A stretch of 64,000 nt of DNA from Amblyornis subalaris. Taxonomy: Eukaryota; Chordata; Aves; Passeriformes; Ptilonorhynchidae. Under the pieces are notes generated by a model. It was not told where the DNA came from. It worked only from the letters and a program-made list of their open reading frames with translations, and did no database searches. Below, in pieces: positions 25,101-37,899 of the stretch. The DNA is taken from NCBI GenBank assembly GCA_018881555.1, contig JACAXG010000014.1, forward strand, positions 4,544,697 through 4,608,696. The letters are read 5' to 3'. Both the position numbers and the translations under genes were made by a program. Positions within the stretch are counted from its first letter, which is position 1, and each line of letters opens with the position of its first letter.

Positions 25101-28100
25101 GCTGATGGCGAGAGAAGCCTGTGCTGGAAGGTTCATCTGACCCAATGCAACGCAGCGAGCACTGTGCTCACCAGAGGGTGTTCTCTGGGTGGGGTGAACA
25201 CAGGCGGGCAGGAAGAACAAGAAATGAGTATTTCTGATTAAAAAAATCCTGCCAGAAGTCCGGCTGGTAAAATGGGAGAAGTTTCTAGGAAATGGCTCAG
25301 GGATGAGTCAGTGCCGGCGGCAAGGAAGAGCGCTGGGACACGCCATCGGCAGGACCCTGGTGGGAGAAGAGAGGCAAGTTCTTGCATGGCAAGACAACCA
25401 GAAACTGCAACTGGCTCTGAATCAGCCACTTGCACAGGCTGGGACAGAGGCTGTCAGAGCACTGCTCTGTGGGACCTTGTCTGCCTGGCACTGCCTTCTG
25501 TCTCTGCGCCCTGGAACGCTCACCCCCGAGAAGAGCGGTCCCTCTGTGCCTGGACCACCTTCCCCAGGCCTGGGGAGGAAGCTGCAAACTGCCCCCAGCT
25601 CACTAGAATCCTGCTGCCGATCCTGGGAGAGCCCAGGCAAGCACCAGGTGTTTATCAGCAGGTTTATCTTATTTCACCCAAAAAAGAGCCTTCATGTGAA
25701 GGCTGCACACACGAGGGCTCGCTGCAGCAGCANGAAGAAAAACCTAAGACAGGAATCAGGCCCACTCACAACCTGACCTGAAAAACGGAATCCAGGAAAT
25801 GCAATTTAATTCTTTCTTCACCAGCAGGTGTAAATCAGGAACACAGATCTCAATGCCACGAATATTCTGAATATTTGCTGCTGTCAGTATGACACACACC
25901 GGACTCCCCCACCCAGACAGAAAGCCTCCTTCTGTCGAGTAAACCTGCCAATAGTGATGAGGTTTCTCATCCTCAGCCCTGCAACTCCTCTCTCCATAGG
26001 TGGGCAGTGGAGGGATGCTCTTTCTCTTCTGCAAAACATCCACCCCATCACTANTCCCCTTTTTTGTTACACCTGCCTTTTTATTACAGCCTTTCTCCCT
26101 AAACAGTCCGCTGCTTAGGGCAGAAGATCACTTACTTTATCTACTCCTCCTCTGCTATAAAAAACGGGATAGAGGAAAAAACCCCAGCATTATTACATTA
26201 AGTTAAATCATGCAAACTGGCTACTTTGCTGTCAAATCCTACTGAAGGTGTAGCACCATTTTATTTGCAGGAGCTCAACAGGGTTGGCTCTGCATCCCCA
26301 AGCAGCAAAAGGGAAGATTTAAGGGAAAACAGATCGCAGCACACGATCAACCAGAGAGCACAAAGGTATGAACACCACACGTGGCCAATGCCAGCTTCAG
26401 TATGGACTTGGCAGAGATGGGCAGACACGTGCCAGGGCAACGCTGCCGGGTTCATTCCCACCCAGCCCCGCTCCCAGATGCTTCTCCTTGGCATCCAAGC
26501 AAGCACAGTAGCCCGATAAGACTATCTCAGGTGATTAACTTGATATCAAAACCCCACATCCCATTTTGGCAATAACCCCTGGACAGGCTGTCACCCTGCC
26601 CGCTGAACCGACACCACACTTACTGGCAGAGCGGNGGAAGATCCTCTGCCACTTCTTCCATCTCCCTGACCCCTTCCCAGCGAGANTTCCCTGACCCGTA
26701 CCTATTCAGACTTGTGCGAGCCACAAATGTTTTTAAATAGAACTTTTTATTCTCTGAGGCAGAGCTGGCCTCCCTGCTGGGGTGCGTGGCTTCCTCTCTG
26801 CCTGGTGCCGTCCCAGCTCCTTTCGGGGTCCCAGCTGCGCAGCGTGGGAGCAGCAGCCACCAGACGCCTTCTCCCCCTCTCCCCACGNCGGCAGATGGGT
26901 GCCCGGGGGCCGGAGCTGTCTGACAGACACGAGCCCCGCTCCCGCTTTGTTATGTAAACCCCCAGGTTTTGGTGTTTATCCGCTTCGAGGATCCAGAAAT
27001 CACTAAATGCCACTGCGGTGCGTGGGCACGAGGAGGGAGGGATGNGCGAAGCGCTCGGGGCAGCGGCGACGGCACGCGATGCCCCCGGCGATACCTCCCA
27101 CTGCTGCCGCGTGGAAACAGAGAAAACTCTGAGTTCCAACGACAGAAATATATATAAATATAAAATTCATGGTCTTCAAATCCACATTTCACTCCTGTTT
27201 GTTTCCCTCCCCACAGGAGAGCCAGGGTAAGGGTGAGTGTCCTGTCGCAAGGACCGTGACTGCCTCGTGTCACCTCGAACACCCTGTGCCAAGCAAGTGA
27301 GGGAGCAACATGGCAAATATTTCGTAAAGAAAACCTGGCAAAAGGATCTTTTTCCATCAGTCCCTCTGCCACTTTCTGCTTTCCAGGGTGTCTGCACAAC
27401 CAGAGCCGGTACGTACATGTATTACATGACCACGAGTCCACAAAAGTGAGTGGCAGGGCAGCGGAACCTGGCTGAATATCTGTTAAAAATTTATTTCTAT
27501 ATATAAAACAAAAAAAATCGAATCGACAATAGATATCTATCTCTATCCTGCAGCTCAGCAGGGCTGAGGTCTGGCACTGCATAGGTGGGCGCAACGAAGC
27601 CAGGCTGCACACCAGCTGCACACACATCGCACCTCTCAGAGGGCAGAAAAAACATGGCAAGCAGCACCTAAATANGGACTGAAAAAAACCTTATTTCGAC
27701 AAAAAGAACAACCGAAAAAAAAAGGCTGGCCAAGGTTTTGTGAAGGGAAAGAAAAAAGAGTGCAGTCGCAAATGCTGTCAGAAAAATGATCATGGCCAAA
27801 TCTCAGACCCTGCAGGAGAGTTNCCAGAGTATAAGGGCATGTGAGAACAAGTTAAAAACACATCATCAAATAATTGCCAGCCAGACAACAGGAGGAAAAG
27901 GCATGAAAGGTTTGCTCCCACCCTCCTCCCTCCTCAGCCAAGACCAGGTGCTAACCGACANCAGACACTCCCCAGAAGAAAATCAAATTGCTTCTTCAGC
28001 CGTTATACAAAGATTTAGGGCCACTGACCAATACAGCTTCTCACTAAAACTTTATNATTATTATTTTTTAAATCACTTGCTGCAAAATAGCTGTTCCAGT

Positions 28101-30399
28101 GTGAAATTAAGGAAGCACCTGTTTGCAGCAAAGGCATCAGAAAGGTGCTGCTCCTCCCGGAGCACGATGGCTTCCCACAGTACTCCAGCAATTTCGGAGA
28201 CTGAGTTTCTCCTTTGGTCTGTTCACTGGGTACAGAGAGAGGGAAGATAAAAGTAGAGGCCTGTATGAACGTTAATAACTGATATCTTCCTTATTATNTT
28301 ACTTCAAGGGAATAACACTTGCAGTAACACCAGCAGTTAGGTGCATTACCCCGAAATTTCTTTCTCTGAAGGTTTAACTTGCAATAACTTGCAATAAATC
28401 AATTTCCAGAGACGGAATAACTGTAAAATCCCAAGTTCAACTGGCTGAACTTGCACTGTTTATCATGTAAGAGATTTCTCAAATCACTGCTGGAGATAAG
28501 ACCCACTCCCTTAAAACATCTTTCCTCCACCACAGACACACCTGCAGTCTAAAGAGCACCTCCTAAATTACAGGAATAACAATGTCAAGATAACACAACC
28601 CTTTACACTTGGTTACTATCAAGAGTAGTAAAAATTTCTAGGCGAGGCATGAGATTTCAACCCGCATTGTGAAAGAATAATTTCACCAGCAACGATCACC
28701 TACCTAGCACTTATGATTTCATTTATACACATGTGAAACAGCATCTTCAGCAGCTTAAAGAAGCTGCAGTTCTGATACCAGCACACTCTTCCTCAGCTGC
28801 NAGAGCTCAGGAGATACCTGCCAGCAACAGCATTTTTTGAGGCATGAGTTCAAGCTTCTCAAAATAAGAAAAACATGACGGCCTCCAGGAAAAGTCACTT
28901 ATATTAAATCTTTTCCAGNAAGATCAGAGCCTCAACACTAATTTTCAATAATCCTGGAAAAGATGACGCTATATATCAAGACAAAACTAAAAGCGCAAAT
29001 GAGTATTTGAGACCCTTCAATCTTCTCTACTTAGGAAAGTTAAATCTTGGCAAAACCAAACTCAACAGATGTACCTCAAACTTTCACTTAATTGGCTGAA
29101 GCACAGCCTACAGGAATCTCTGTAAATTTTAACAAGTCCTTTCAGAGGGATCTGACCTTGGCCCTTTTGCTCAGGGAGCTCTGGCCAAGCCTGGGGCTGG
29201 GCTCCTCTCCCGAGGGCAGGGCAGCTGCAGGGCTCAGCACCCCCAGCCAGCCAAACCCTGCACCAAGATGGGCGATGGGGATGCTGTGGAAGGTCCCCCA
29301 CGTGCTGCACCCACAGGCCTGGGGGAGGCCAGACANGCTTTCCCACCGGAAAAAACGCGATTTTATGGGTTTGTGGTATCTCATGGCAGAAGGATGGGAG
29401 GAAGGGCCTCTTTCGGCCGCAGGTGAGTGCAGGGCAGTTGCACAATAGGGGCTGGCTGCTGCCATCCCACCCCAGTGCTCTGCACAAATCCCCTGAGCAG
29501 GGATCAGGGATCTCAGCATCTCTGGGGAGCGCTCAGCATCCCACGGTAACACCGACCCTGAAAAAAGGGGGCTTTCTGCACAGTCACAGTAAACAGAGTG
29601 CAGNCTGATGACAAGCAGCAAAAGAAGGGTAGCCAGGGACTTAAAACTCAGAGCTTCCCAACTTCTGGTGAAGCTGGGCAGGATTTGGCCATGAGACCCA
29701 AGCCACAGAGCTAACACTCCTGACAGCATCATGACAAGAGGTGGCTTGAAGTTCAGTTCCCTGGTTACCTGCGAGCCTCCGGCATGAGCTCACGCTTGTC
29801 AAACACTAGAGACGGCACGGGAGGGAAAACACGAATTCTTGAGCGATTAGAGACACTCGAAAGAGAGCTCGCACCCTTCGAGCTGCAAACACAGGCAGCT
29901 CGAAACGCAACACAGTACACAAACAGAGAGCTTTTGTCCCAGCAGCNATGGGCACACTGGCCTCGCCGTGACATCCACGCTCACCATCTCCCACCAGCGC
30001 CAAACCAGCAGCGCTTCATCCACCCAGTTCACCTGCCAGTGCCTGGCCCCGAACAGCCACGGAACAGCTCACTGGAGAGGCACCGTGCAGATTTACTTAA
30101 GGAAGAGATGTGGGGATCACGGAGACCTGGGCACACAGCGGGCATTGTCCTTCTGCGTGCGGAGAGCCCGCTCAGCTGGAAAAACACTTCCAAAGCCAAT
30201 GGAGCTGCACCGACTTGGACCACGGTCCAGCTCGGACCGGAGGCACTTCGGGACCGAAGATTTCTAGAGAGCATCACGCCAAATAAAGAAAACCAGCAAC
30301 AGGCAGAAAAGGCTTTCACTGCAAGAAAGCCGGCCGGCAGCTCGGCGGAACGGGTTGTGTTAGCGTGTTGAGTAACTCTCAGGGTTCTCCCACATCCCA

Positions 30400-31110
30400 A
30401 AACGGCGGGTGCAGAAGGGACGTGGCAGGGTCACGGCTTCCCCAGCGCAGGGGACACTGCAGTTCACCGCACCGCCGAGCTTCCCAACCCGGCCGTCCGC
30501 GCCCACCCCGGGGCAGGAGCCGCACCGACCCAAAGCCGCCCCTTTCCCAGCACGGAACACGCGCAAACCCTCCCGAGCGTGTCCCACGGGCGACAAACAC
30601 TTCCCCGCGGCAAAGCCTGCCCCGGCCAAGAGCCCGGGCTGGAGATTCCCTCGAACGCGGTCGCCCCGCGCCGAAGCGACCGCGCCGCCCGCCCCGGGCA
30701 CCCCCGCGCCCGCCCCGCCCGCACCCACCTCCGGCCCCCGCGGCCGCGGGTGCCCCATGGTGCCGTCAGAATCGGCCGGGTCCCGTCGCTGTCGGCGCGG
30801 CAGCGGCCCCAGGAGCCGCCCGGAGCTGCCCGAGGAGCCTCCCCGCGCCGGCCCCGCCCTCGGCACGGCAGGAGCGGGACACGGCCCCGGAGGGACGGCA
30901 CGGCGCCCGGCCCCGCCCAGGGTGGGCGTGCTCAGCCGCCGGACAGTCCTAGCGATCGAGAGGGGACAAACTCGGGGCTTCCATTCCAACTTCGCGGCGC
31001 GCGAAAGGACGCGGAGATTCCTGCACGCTCCAAGTGCCGCTTCCACAGGGAGCACGGTTCTCCCCCTCGTGTCCCGACGCTTCAAGAGGGAGAAGACAAC
31101 GTTCCCCGTC
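30400..31110 (-). promoter_or_regulatory. PLD1: CpG island, likely PLD1 promoter
   Basis: About 0.7 kb with very high G+C and dense CpG, in sharp contrast to the AT-richer flanks. It has several GC boxes (ccccgccc-type, for example near 30.71, 30.85 and 30.91 kb) and an E2F-like TTTCGCGC on the minus strand at 31006-30999. It lies 17 kb upstream of the first PLD1 coding exon, as expected for the promoter. Long open frames inside it reflect lack of stop codons in GC-rich DNA. A bidirectional role is possible, but no plus-strand gene was found next to it. Confidence 0.7.
30729..30960 (-). other. PLD1: Putative PLD1 exon 1 (5' leader); upstream edge not determined
   Basis: On the minus strand a good donor, GCCGGAG|gtgggtgcg, ends at 30729 inside the CpG island. 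The minus-strand ATG at 30758-30756 has the context GGCACCATGG, with A at -3 and G at +4. The exon end follows 30 nt after the A of this ATG. No TATA box was seen. The transcription start is unknown and the upstream limit given here is a guess. This is inferred from the donor, the CpG island and the position upstream of the coding exons; RNA data are needed to confirm it. Confidence 0.4.
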
Positions 31111-34100
31111 GTCGCCGAGGAGCTGCATTTGGCCAGGGAAACAAATTGAAAAAGCCTGTGCGAATTAACTATTATTAAGTGCATATGCGATGCTTTTTTT
31201 AGCATAAGACAACCCAATAATTACAGTCCGGTGCTGTCTGGATCCGAGTCATCCTCCCCTGCTCATGCTGCATTTACCGTGTTACTTCCCATATGCCCTT
31301 TGTAACATGCAAAGAAGCAGGGGTTTTAGCAAGAGAGAGAGAAAATGTTGGTGCTTACAGAAGCATGGAACTGACAAGTGGATAAGCAAAACCCCCAGAA
31401 GGTTCCAGCTATAATCCAGCCGGGAGTGCTGGTGAAACGCCCAAAATCTGTCTGCAGCACTGCAGCTCTCACTGCCCTCCGCAGCTGTGCAGGGATAGCT
31501 CGGTGATTTCTTCCAGGGAACTCGGTGTTTCCACTTCTATTTCTACAGCAGGACTTCAGCACGGTTGTCAGGATATTTTTCTTCCTTACAGGATTTTAAT
31601 TTTTATAACTTTAAATCATGAAGAACTGAACCACAGTCCTCAAATCTAGGTGAGATAAATAACGCAACTTTGATTACTGCTGATTCGGAGGCAACCTCTA
31701 GCCCCTGTTCTGGCAGTGCAATTGAAGCATCTTCATGCTTTCCACCAGAACAGTACCAGCCTTGTTTATGGGCACACCTGCAGCATGTTGGCTCAGCTCA
31801 TTTACACAGGGTTTGCTATGATTTGGCTTACCAACAACTTAATAAAACCAGTGTGAGTTATGTGCTTCACATTTAAAATCNAGCTTGGAAATCTAAGGTG
31901 GGTTCCCAACAGCATAGCAACACGGTTTCTTTCGGCTCACAGTGTTGGGCTCAAACACTGCTCCACTCAGCATCTTTGGAGAGCTGTGAGTCAAGGTGGC
32001 TCAGCAGTGCCAACTGCGTTGAGCAAGGAAAAAGCCAGCACAGGCATTTGTAACACTCAGTGTCGGGAGAGAACAAAGCAACAGAGGAAAACAGGGTAGA
32101 ACTCTGCAGGGCCATGGGAAATATTCAAAGTCACCCTATATCACTGCAGTTTCCACCCCAAAGAGTGGCAGGGCCATGTTCGAGATGGGCACATTACCTC
32201 ATACTGCAGAGAGGTTTCATGCTAAATACATGGAATAGGAATCAGTGGAGAGATGGNGTGGGGAGCATCCCTCAGGGCACCACCTGCCCAGGATGCCCCA
32301 TCTCTGCCATGCTCTCCAGACACACCTTTGCTCACCCCACAGCTTCCTGGGGCAGGAGGCCAGCGGGCTGCAGGGGACGTGTGCCACCTCCCATCCCTGC
32401 ACACCTCCCCAGATGTGTTGATGCAGAGCAGGGACATCTCAGACACAGAGAAAAACAACTCTCTCTGCAGGCAAACCCCGGCCCTCCTGCCTAGAGCTCA
32501 TTTCAGTGCTCATCCCCTATGTGACTGGCTGATTTCCGGCAAATCTTTCCAAATCCATAAACCTTAGCTCACTTAATGCGTGTTTAATCTCTCTGCTCTA
32601 GGTTTATGTTGGCAGCCACCGTAGCAGGGCTAGACCAGTAGCAGGAGAGAGGAGACAGTGTAGATGAGCATTTTGGCCCCTACATTGCACAATTCCCCCC
32701 TCCCCAGCTCCACACCAGGCTGTCCACACACAGTTATCATCTCTTCCGGCAGAAGCACCACGGTGTCTGTGTCCATTAGTGGTTTTCTACACTTCCCAGA
32801 ACCTTCCCTGTCCCAGAGGCAATTCATAAAGTGGGTACTTGGCACATACCCTCGAAAATATCCTGAGCTCTCAAGAAGCACAGTATTGTCTGCTGGGGAT
32901 TTCTCTGGTTCTCTGTTCCCACCTGCTTTTCAGTCTTCAGGAACTTCCACACATCCCTCAGAGGATGACTGAGGTTTGCGAAGTTTTCTTATTTAAGGTG
33001 AGATGCTGGCGCAAAGAGTGCTCTGAGTGACAGTCACGCAGGGGTTGAGGCCGCTGCAGCCTGTAAAACCAAGGCACTAATATTAGGAACCTTTTTAATT
33101 GCTATTTAGTTGTACTTCATTCATATTTTTACTTCTCCCTAAAAATTTTCACTTCCGTGCCCAAGGAGGTGGCCAAAAGTGCGGCTACATGAGGCATGTA
33201 CAGACATCTGCAGAAGGGCTCTTGGAGAACCAAAAGCTGCTGCACACCAAACCCAATCCGCCAGCTGAAAGACAACACAGGAAGAGAAACAGGGATTTTT
33301 CTTTTTAAATAAGGACATTGTCTTCAATCTTGATCACCACTTGACATCACAAGCAGGGAGAAGTGGGAGGAGCAGAGGGCCAGCAGCTGCTGGACAGTAG
33401 AGAAATGCCAAACTAAGGCCTCAGAGCAGGCAGGAGTGAACACGTGACAGCACAAAGAAGCCATAACCTGCTGCAAGCCTCTCAAACCATTTTCTCACAC
33501 CCAGAAAAGCTCTCTCCCCTTCTTCTGTGGCAAAAGGCAGTTTTGCCAAAGGGTTGGAACAGAGGAGGGCACTCAGTGGAGCCACATCGGGGATCCACCT
33601 GACACACTGAACACAAGTATCATCTAAATACAGGGGTTTACCCATAGACATTTTTATCACCAATTCTTTTTCCTTTGTTAAATCAGCCTAGCTCTACCTC
33701 ACAACCCTGTGTTCTTCTCATTGTCACCAACAGGTGCTGAACAGCCAGCACCGTTCACAGCAACCAGCACATCCCTGGCTTGGGTGAAACATCAAAGGTG
33801 GCNAAACAAAAAAAACCCAACCATCAAATGCTTGACCTGCCTGTCTTTTGTATCTGCAGACATTGAAAGGCCTTTTTCCTCCTTGTATTTCCCCTTTAGC
33901 CACTCAGGAGCTCCCTGACACCAAGTGTGGGTCATGTTGGTGCCTCTACAAAATCATGGGGACCAGAGGGGAACTAGGGGAAAAAATAAGGAGTTGGTTT
34001 TCCCCCAGTTGGGTCACATTTGGGAAGGAGCCTGCAGAGCCCCAGGGGAGGGAGGAATCAGCTTTATCACCCATGGTGAGTGAGGGTTGTCTTTGGCACC

Positions 34101-34749
34101 GTGTAAAGCCAGGCTCCAGCATGGGACACCACCGTGCCTCCTGCTCCTGCACCCTGTCCCCAGCCTCTGCTGAAGCCATCCTGACTACAGAGCAAAGGGT
34201 TTTCTGCCCCACGGCACAGTGACTCTGCAGCTCTTTAGGACACCAGGGCTGTTATAGCCTGTGTCCTGGAGTGTCACCTCACTGGGGACTGCAAATGTGT
34301 TTTGCTGTAGCCATTTCAGAGCAGTGCAATGAGAAAGGGCCTCAAAATGCTCCCCTGAGGGGCACAAGGGATGGGGCAGAACAGTGCTCAGCTCCAACCC
34401 CGACTCCAGTGCCCCCACAGCAGGTGAGGGAGCCCCATGNAGGTGTGCACCAGACATCCCAGGAAATCCCTGTGGATCCCCGCTGGGGCAGCCACCGGTG
34501 ACATTGCCAAGNAGGGAGCAACCCGAGACAACCCAGTGTGGGCCAGCTGGCATTAAGCCACATACATGCACTAAGAAAAGAGTGATTTTTATTGTCTTGT
34601 CCAATAAGACCGGTATTTCAAAAGGAAAAGGCAGAGTTGTTTGTAGAAATCACATTGTCAAGTACATTTTTTTCCTCNTCCCCCCTTCAAGGACCACTAT
34701 TGTCCCCCTAAGCTTGAGGGAACAGGCAGGGGAGGAAGTTTGGTTGAAA

Positions 34750-34770
34750 GGCACTTCAGCCTGAAGTGCC
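34750..34770. repeat. Perfect 10-bp inverted repeat (hairpin), 1-nt spacer
   Basis: The left arm is ggcacttcag and the right arm ctgaagtgcc, separated by one C. The arms are exact reverse complements. It lies 20 bp before a ZNF143-type motif at 34791. Confidence 0.8.
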
Positions 34771-34790
34771 TGACTGGGCCACGGGACCTC

Positions 34791-34804
34791 CTGGGAATTG
34801 TAGT
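34791..34804 (-). promoter_or_regulatory. ZNF143/THAP11-type motif (ACTACAATTCCCAG)
   Basis: The plus-strand sequence is ctgggaattgtagt, the reverse complement of ACTACAATTCCCAG. This is the well-known vertebrate promoter motif bound by ZNF143 and THAP11/HCF1. It is about 3.7 kb upstream of the PLD1 CpG island. Binding is inferred from sequence only. Confidence 0.5.
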
Positions 34805-35126
34805 CTTGTCTTCTCCCACCCAAATCCCTTTTTCTGGCAAAATTCCACAGCACTGTAATACCCTCCATGACACAGCAGCAACCCCCCAACTGCACAGCCA
34901 GGGGACAGCAGGACCCCTGGACTTTAGTACCTACAAGGCAACCCCGGGGGCTGCTCAGGATCCAAACCTTATCAGATTTGGCCAGAATATTTCANTTTTC
35001 TTTCATACCCTTCTCCTCTCACAGAATTCCCATGGAAACAAAAACAAAGCTCTTGCTGTTTGGGTTTGGTTGGGGCTTTTTTCCCTTCTCTTGGCGGTGG
35101 GAGGGTGTGGATGAAAGTGGTAAATG

Positions 35127-35158
35127 AAAAACTAAAAAAAAACCTAAAAAAAAAAAAA
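35127..35158 (+). repeat. A-rich low-complexity tract
   Basis: Runs of A broken by single CT or CC pairs. A second homopolymer (T13) lies at 35505-35517. Neither is joined to a recognisable transposon. Confidence 0.7.
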
Positions 35159-37856
35159 GGTATGGAATAATACATGAGATGCCACTTTTAGCTTTATCTT
35201 CCCTGCAGCAGTGCATCTCCCCTCTGTGGCACCCCGTCAGAGCCTCAGGGGACAGAAACGGGCCTCAGAGCTAAAATAATACATGTTTCTTGTACCACAA
35301 ACTTGCTCTTGGGCAGGAAGTGCCCAAATCCGAGCTCTCCCACCCTTTTCCTCGCTGGTGCATCGTTCCACAGATACCTGGATGCCACCGTGTGGCAGCT
35401 GCCCCGAGCAGCGGTGGAGGAACAAGGATGGAGACAGTGCTGCAGGGAAAGGCAAGGCTTTANGGGAGGTAAAAAAGGGGGAAGATAAAACAAAAAGGGG
35501 GGGATTTTTTTTTTTTTGCAGCAATTCACAAAACTTCAAGGAATGCCAAGCACGTCAGCACACGAAGCACAGGATCTGGAGGAAGGAGAGAGTGCAAACC
35601 AGCTCCGTATGGTGTTAAGCTCAGACACACACTGCCTTTCTATTTAAAGCCCTGCAGGAACGTGAATGCCAGGTTCGAGTGAGCCCAACAAGTCCCTCTG
35701 AAAACAATCTACATGGTCCTCTCTGGCACAGGGTCTGGTTATCTGACAGCTTTTAATGCCTTACCATTCCCACACAGCAGGATACAACCCACCTTTGCTT
35801 GCTGCAGAACTGAAGCCCAGATCTGAAAAGGCATTTAATTAATTAATTACAGAGACCAGCGGGACCTCCCTGGAGTCCAAAGCAGCTTTGGGCCAATGAG
35901 GACATGGGCTGCAGGGTGTTTAGTGCTGCTGCCCACCCTTCCCTCTTCCCTCCACCTGGGAAATGATGCTGGGTGGAAGCCTGAAGATTAGGGTTGTGCT
36001 ACCAGCGCTGGGTACCCAGGCACGTCCTGCAGGCCAAACCATCCTGGCAAGGCCAGAGCATCCTTCCTCCTCTACCAGCACCCTAAAACTGTCTCCTGCC
36101 AGGAAAGAGCAAGAGGAAAGCAATACACAATGCAGGGTCAGGGTTTGGGGCATACCTCATTCTTCCATCCTCTGCCTCTGGGGAATGCCTTGTTTTCCCA
36201 TCAGGTACCTCTGGGGTATGTCTCAGTTTCCCCTAGTCTACCTCAACAGCACTATTTCCNATTTATTCCAAGGTGCAGTTCATTAAATGGAGAATTACAC
36301 ATTTTATCTGTTGTCCATAGCANGTTGTCAAGTCGCCGTGTTATTATTAGCAACAGGAAAGGAACTAAGTAAATTATTCTTAAAGTATGTAATGAGCACT
36401 TGAGTAAGCGCTAAGTAATGAGCGTTTCTTCAGCGAGGAATCCAANCGAGACACACTCCACCCATTCTGGTAACAGACAAAGGCTTATGTAAGCTGGGTG
36501 TTACATAAAACCCTAAAACAGGGAGCCGGAGCACTCCCCCACCTTTGGGTGATAGCGTTGCTGCAGCCCACGGCTCCCTGAGCTGACACCGAACCAGCCC
36601 TGAGCTAAGAGGAAGCTGCCGGCCGGGCTGGAGGTGGCAGGGACAGAGGTGTCCTGTGTGGCTGTCACCAGCCCCGAGCAGGGCTTGGGCTGCAAGACTG
36701 GATCTGCCCTCGCGCTGCTCCGGAATCTGCCCCTACATTAACGCGCTCCAAGCGGCTCCATCATCCCTGCGACGATCAAAGAACACCTCCCTTCTNGTGT
36801 GGCAGGGCAGCCACACCATCCAATCCCAGGGTGTCATCCCAAGGGAATTGTAACTGCTGCCTAGGAAGGAGCACGCAAGCGGCGCGTGGTTATGGGGACG
36901 CTTCTCCGCGGCTCTCCCTCGTCTCCAGGGCGCTGCAAGAAAGGGACTTTCCAAGCCAGAAGTTCTGCCTTTGGAGTTTCACAGCTCGTGGCAGCTGATT
37001 CTTTCCATAAATTGACTGGTCAGTTCTCGAGTACTCCTGAACTTTCAACTTCCGCGGCATCATGCGACAGACCCCACCACAATTTACCATAATTTATCTG
37101 CAGAGGAAAGGGAATCCACATCTTGCGACATCAACTACTAGAGCTAAAAAAGGCAGGCTGGTGGGGGGTGCAGCCTCTTCATCACATCCTGTGTGCCTGA
37201 AAGCCTGTCTGTCTAGAAATAAATCATCTGTCTCCACAAAGAAATACTTTTCCTCCCTAGACATCTCGCATCCCACCTTAAAATGCACAATTCCAATACT
37301 CAGATGGCAGATTCAACTGACAGCAATGGTTGCTTCCTAGACACAAGGTCAAAAAAAAAGGCCTCAGAGAAGAGAATTTGCAATTCTTTTCATAACCCAG
37401 ACACCAAATCCTCCTTCAAATGCAGGTATCAGATGCAGTTGCATGAGAAGTCAGGGATACTTATCTGGCTGGGGGGAAAAAGGCAGGGAGAAAGATCTTT
37501 AGACACAGGATTGTCGGGCAGGCAGAGCAGAATGTGTCAGGAGTTACTCTCTGCACTACAAGGGAGCCATTCATGGCTGCAATCAGTTTGCTCTGCGGTA
37601 CTTGCAGGAACATGCCAAGGCTGCTCTGTGATTCTGCCCGGCTGACTTGCTGTTTGTGATTTGCCTAACCTTTGCTCTAAATAAACGGGAGCCACACACA
37701 GGGAATTTTGATGCAAGTCCCCTGCATCTATAGCATCCTCCCAGGCTGCAACCCACCGGCTTCCTGGGGCTTTGTTTTAAAGCAGAGACAGACAGAAGGC
37801 AGGCAGGAGGAGAAAATGNAGAAATGAAATGCAAGCTGTCTGGCCCACACAATAAA

Positions 37857-37899
37857 ATTGAAAAAAAAACAAAAAAGAAAGAAAGAAAGAGAAAGAAAT
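37857..37899 (+). repeat. A-rich / (GAAA)n microsatellite
   Basis: A poly-A run followed by imperfect GAAA tetranucleotide units (gaaagaaagaaagagaaaga). Confidence 0.75.

Larger units (their letters stand above)
13194..30728 (-). other. PLD1: PLD1 long first intron (5' leader intron)
   Basis: The stretch between the first coding exon and the CpG island promoter, about 17.5 kb, has no recognisable coding exon on either strand. It holds an ERVL-like LTR (15.1-15.6 kb), a CR1 fragment (17.4 kb), a (TC)n/(CTG)n tract (19.1 kb) and two CpG-richer patches (about 21.4-21.7 and 27.0-27.1 kb). Such a long leader intron is common in PLD1 orthologues. The exact ends depend on the inferred exon 1 donor and on which acceptor is used. 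Confidence 0.6.

Noticed and set aside
26950..27660. 236-codon minus-strand open frame in the PLD1 leader intron
   Set aside because: No domain, no similarity I recognise, and composition typical of intron sequence.
29142..29732. 196-codon minus-strand open frame with a leucine-rich stretch
   Set aside because: It contains an N, has no family match and lies in intron sequence. The hydrophobic run alone is not evidence for a signal peptide.
30360..31217. 285-codon minus-strand open frame across the CpG island
   Set aside because: It is open because GC-rich DNA lacks stop codons. The encoded residues are low-complexity Pro/Gly/Arg/Ala with no family match. Only its 10 codons from the ATG at 30758 are of interest as leader sequence.
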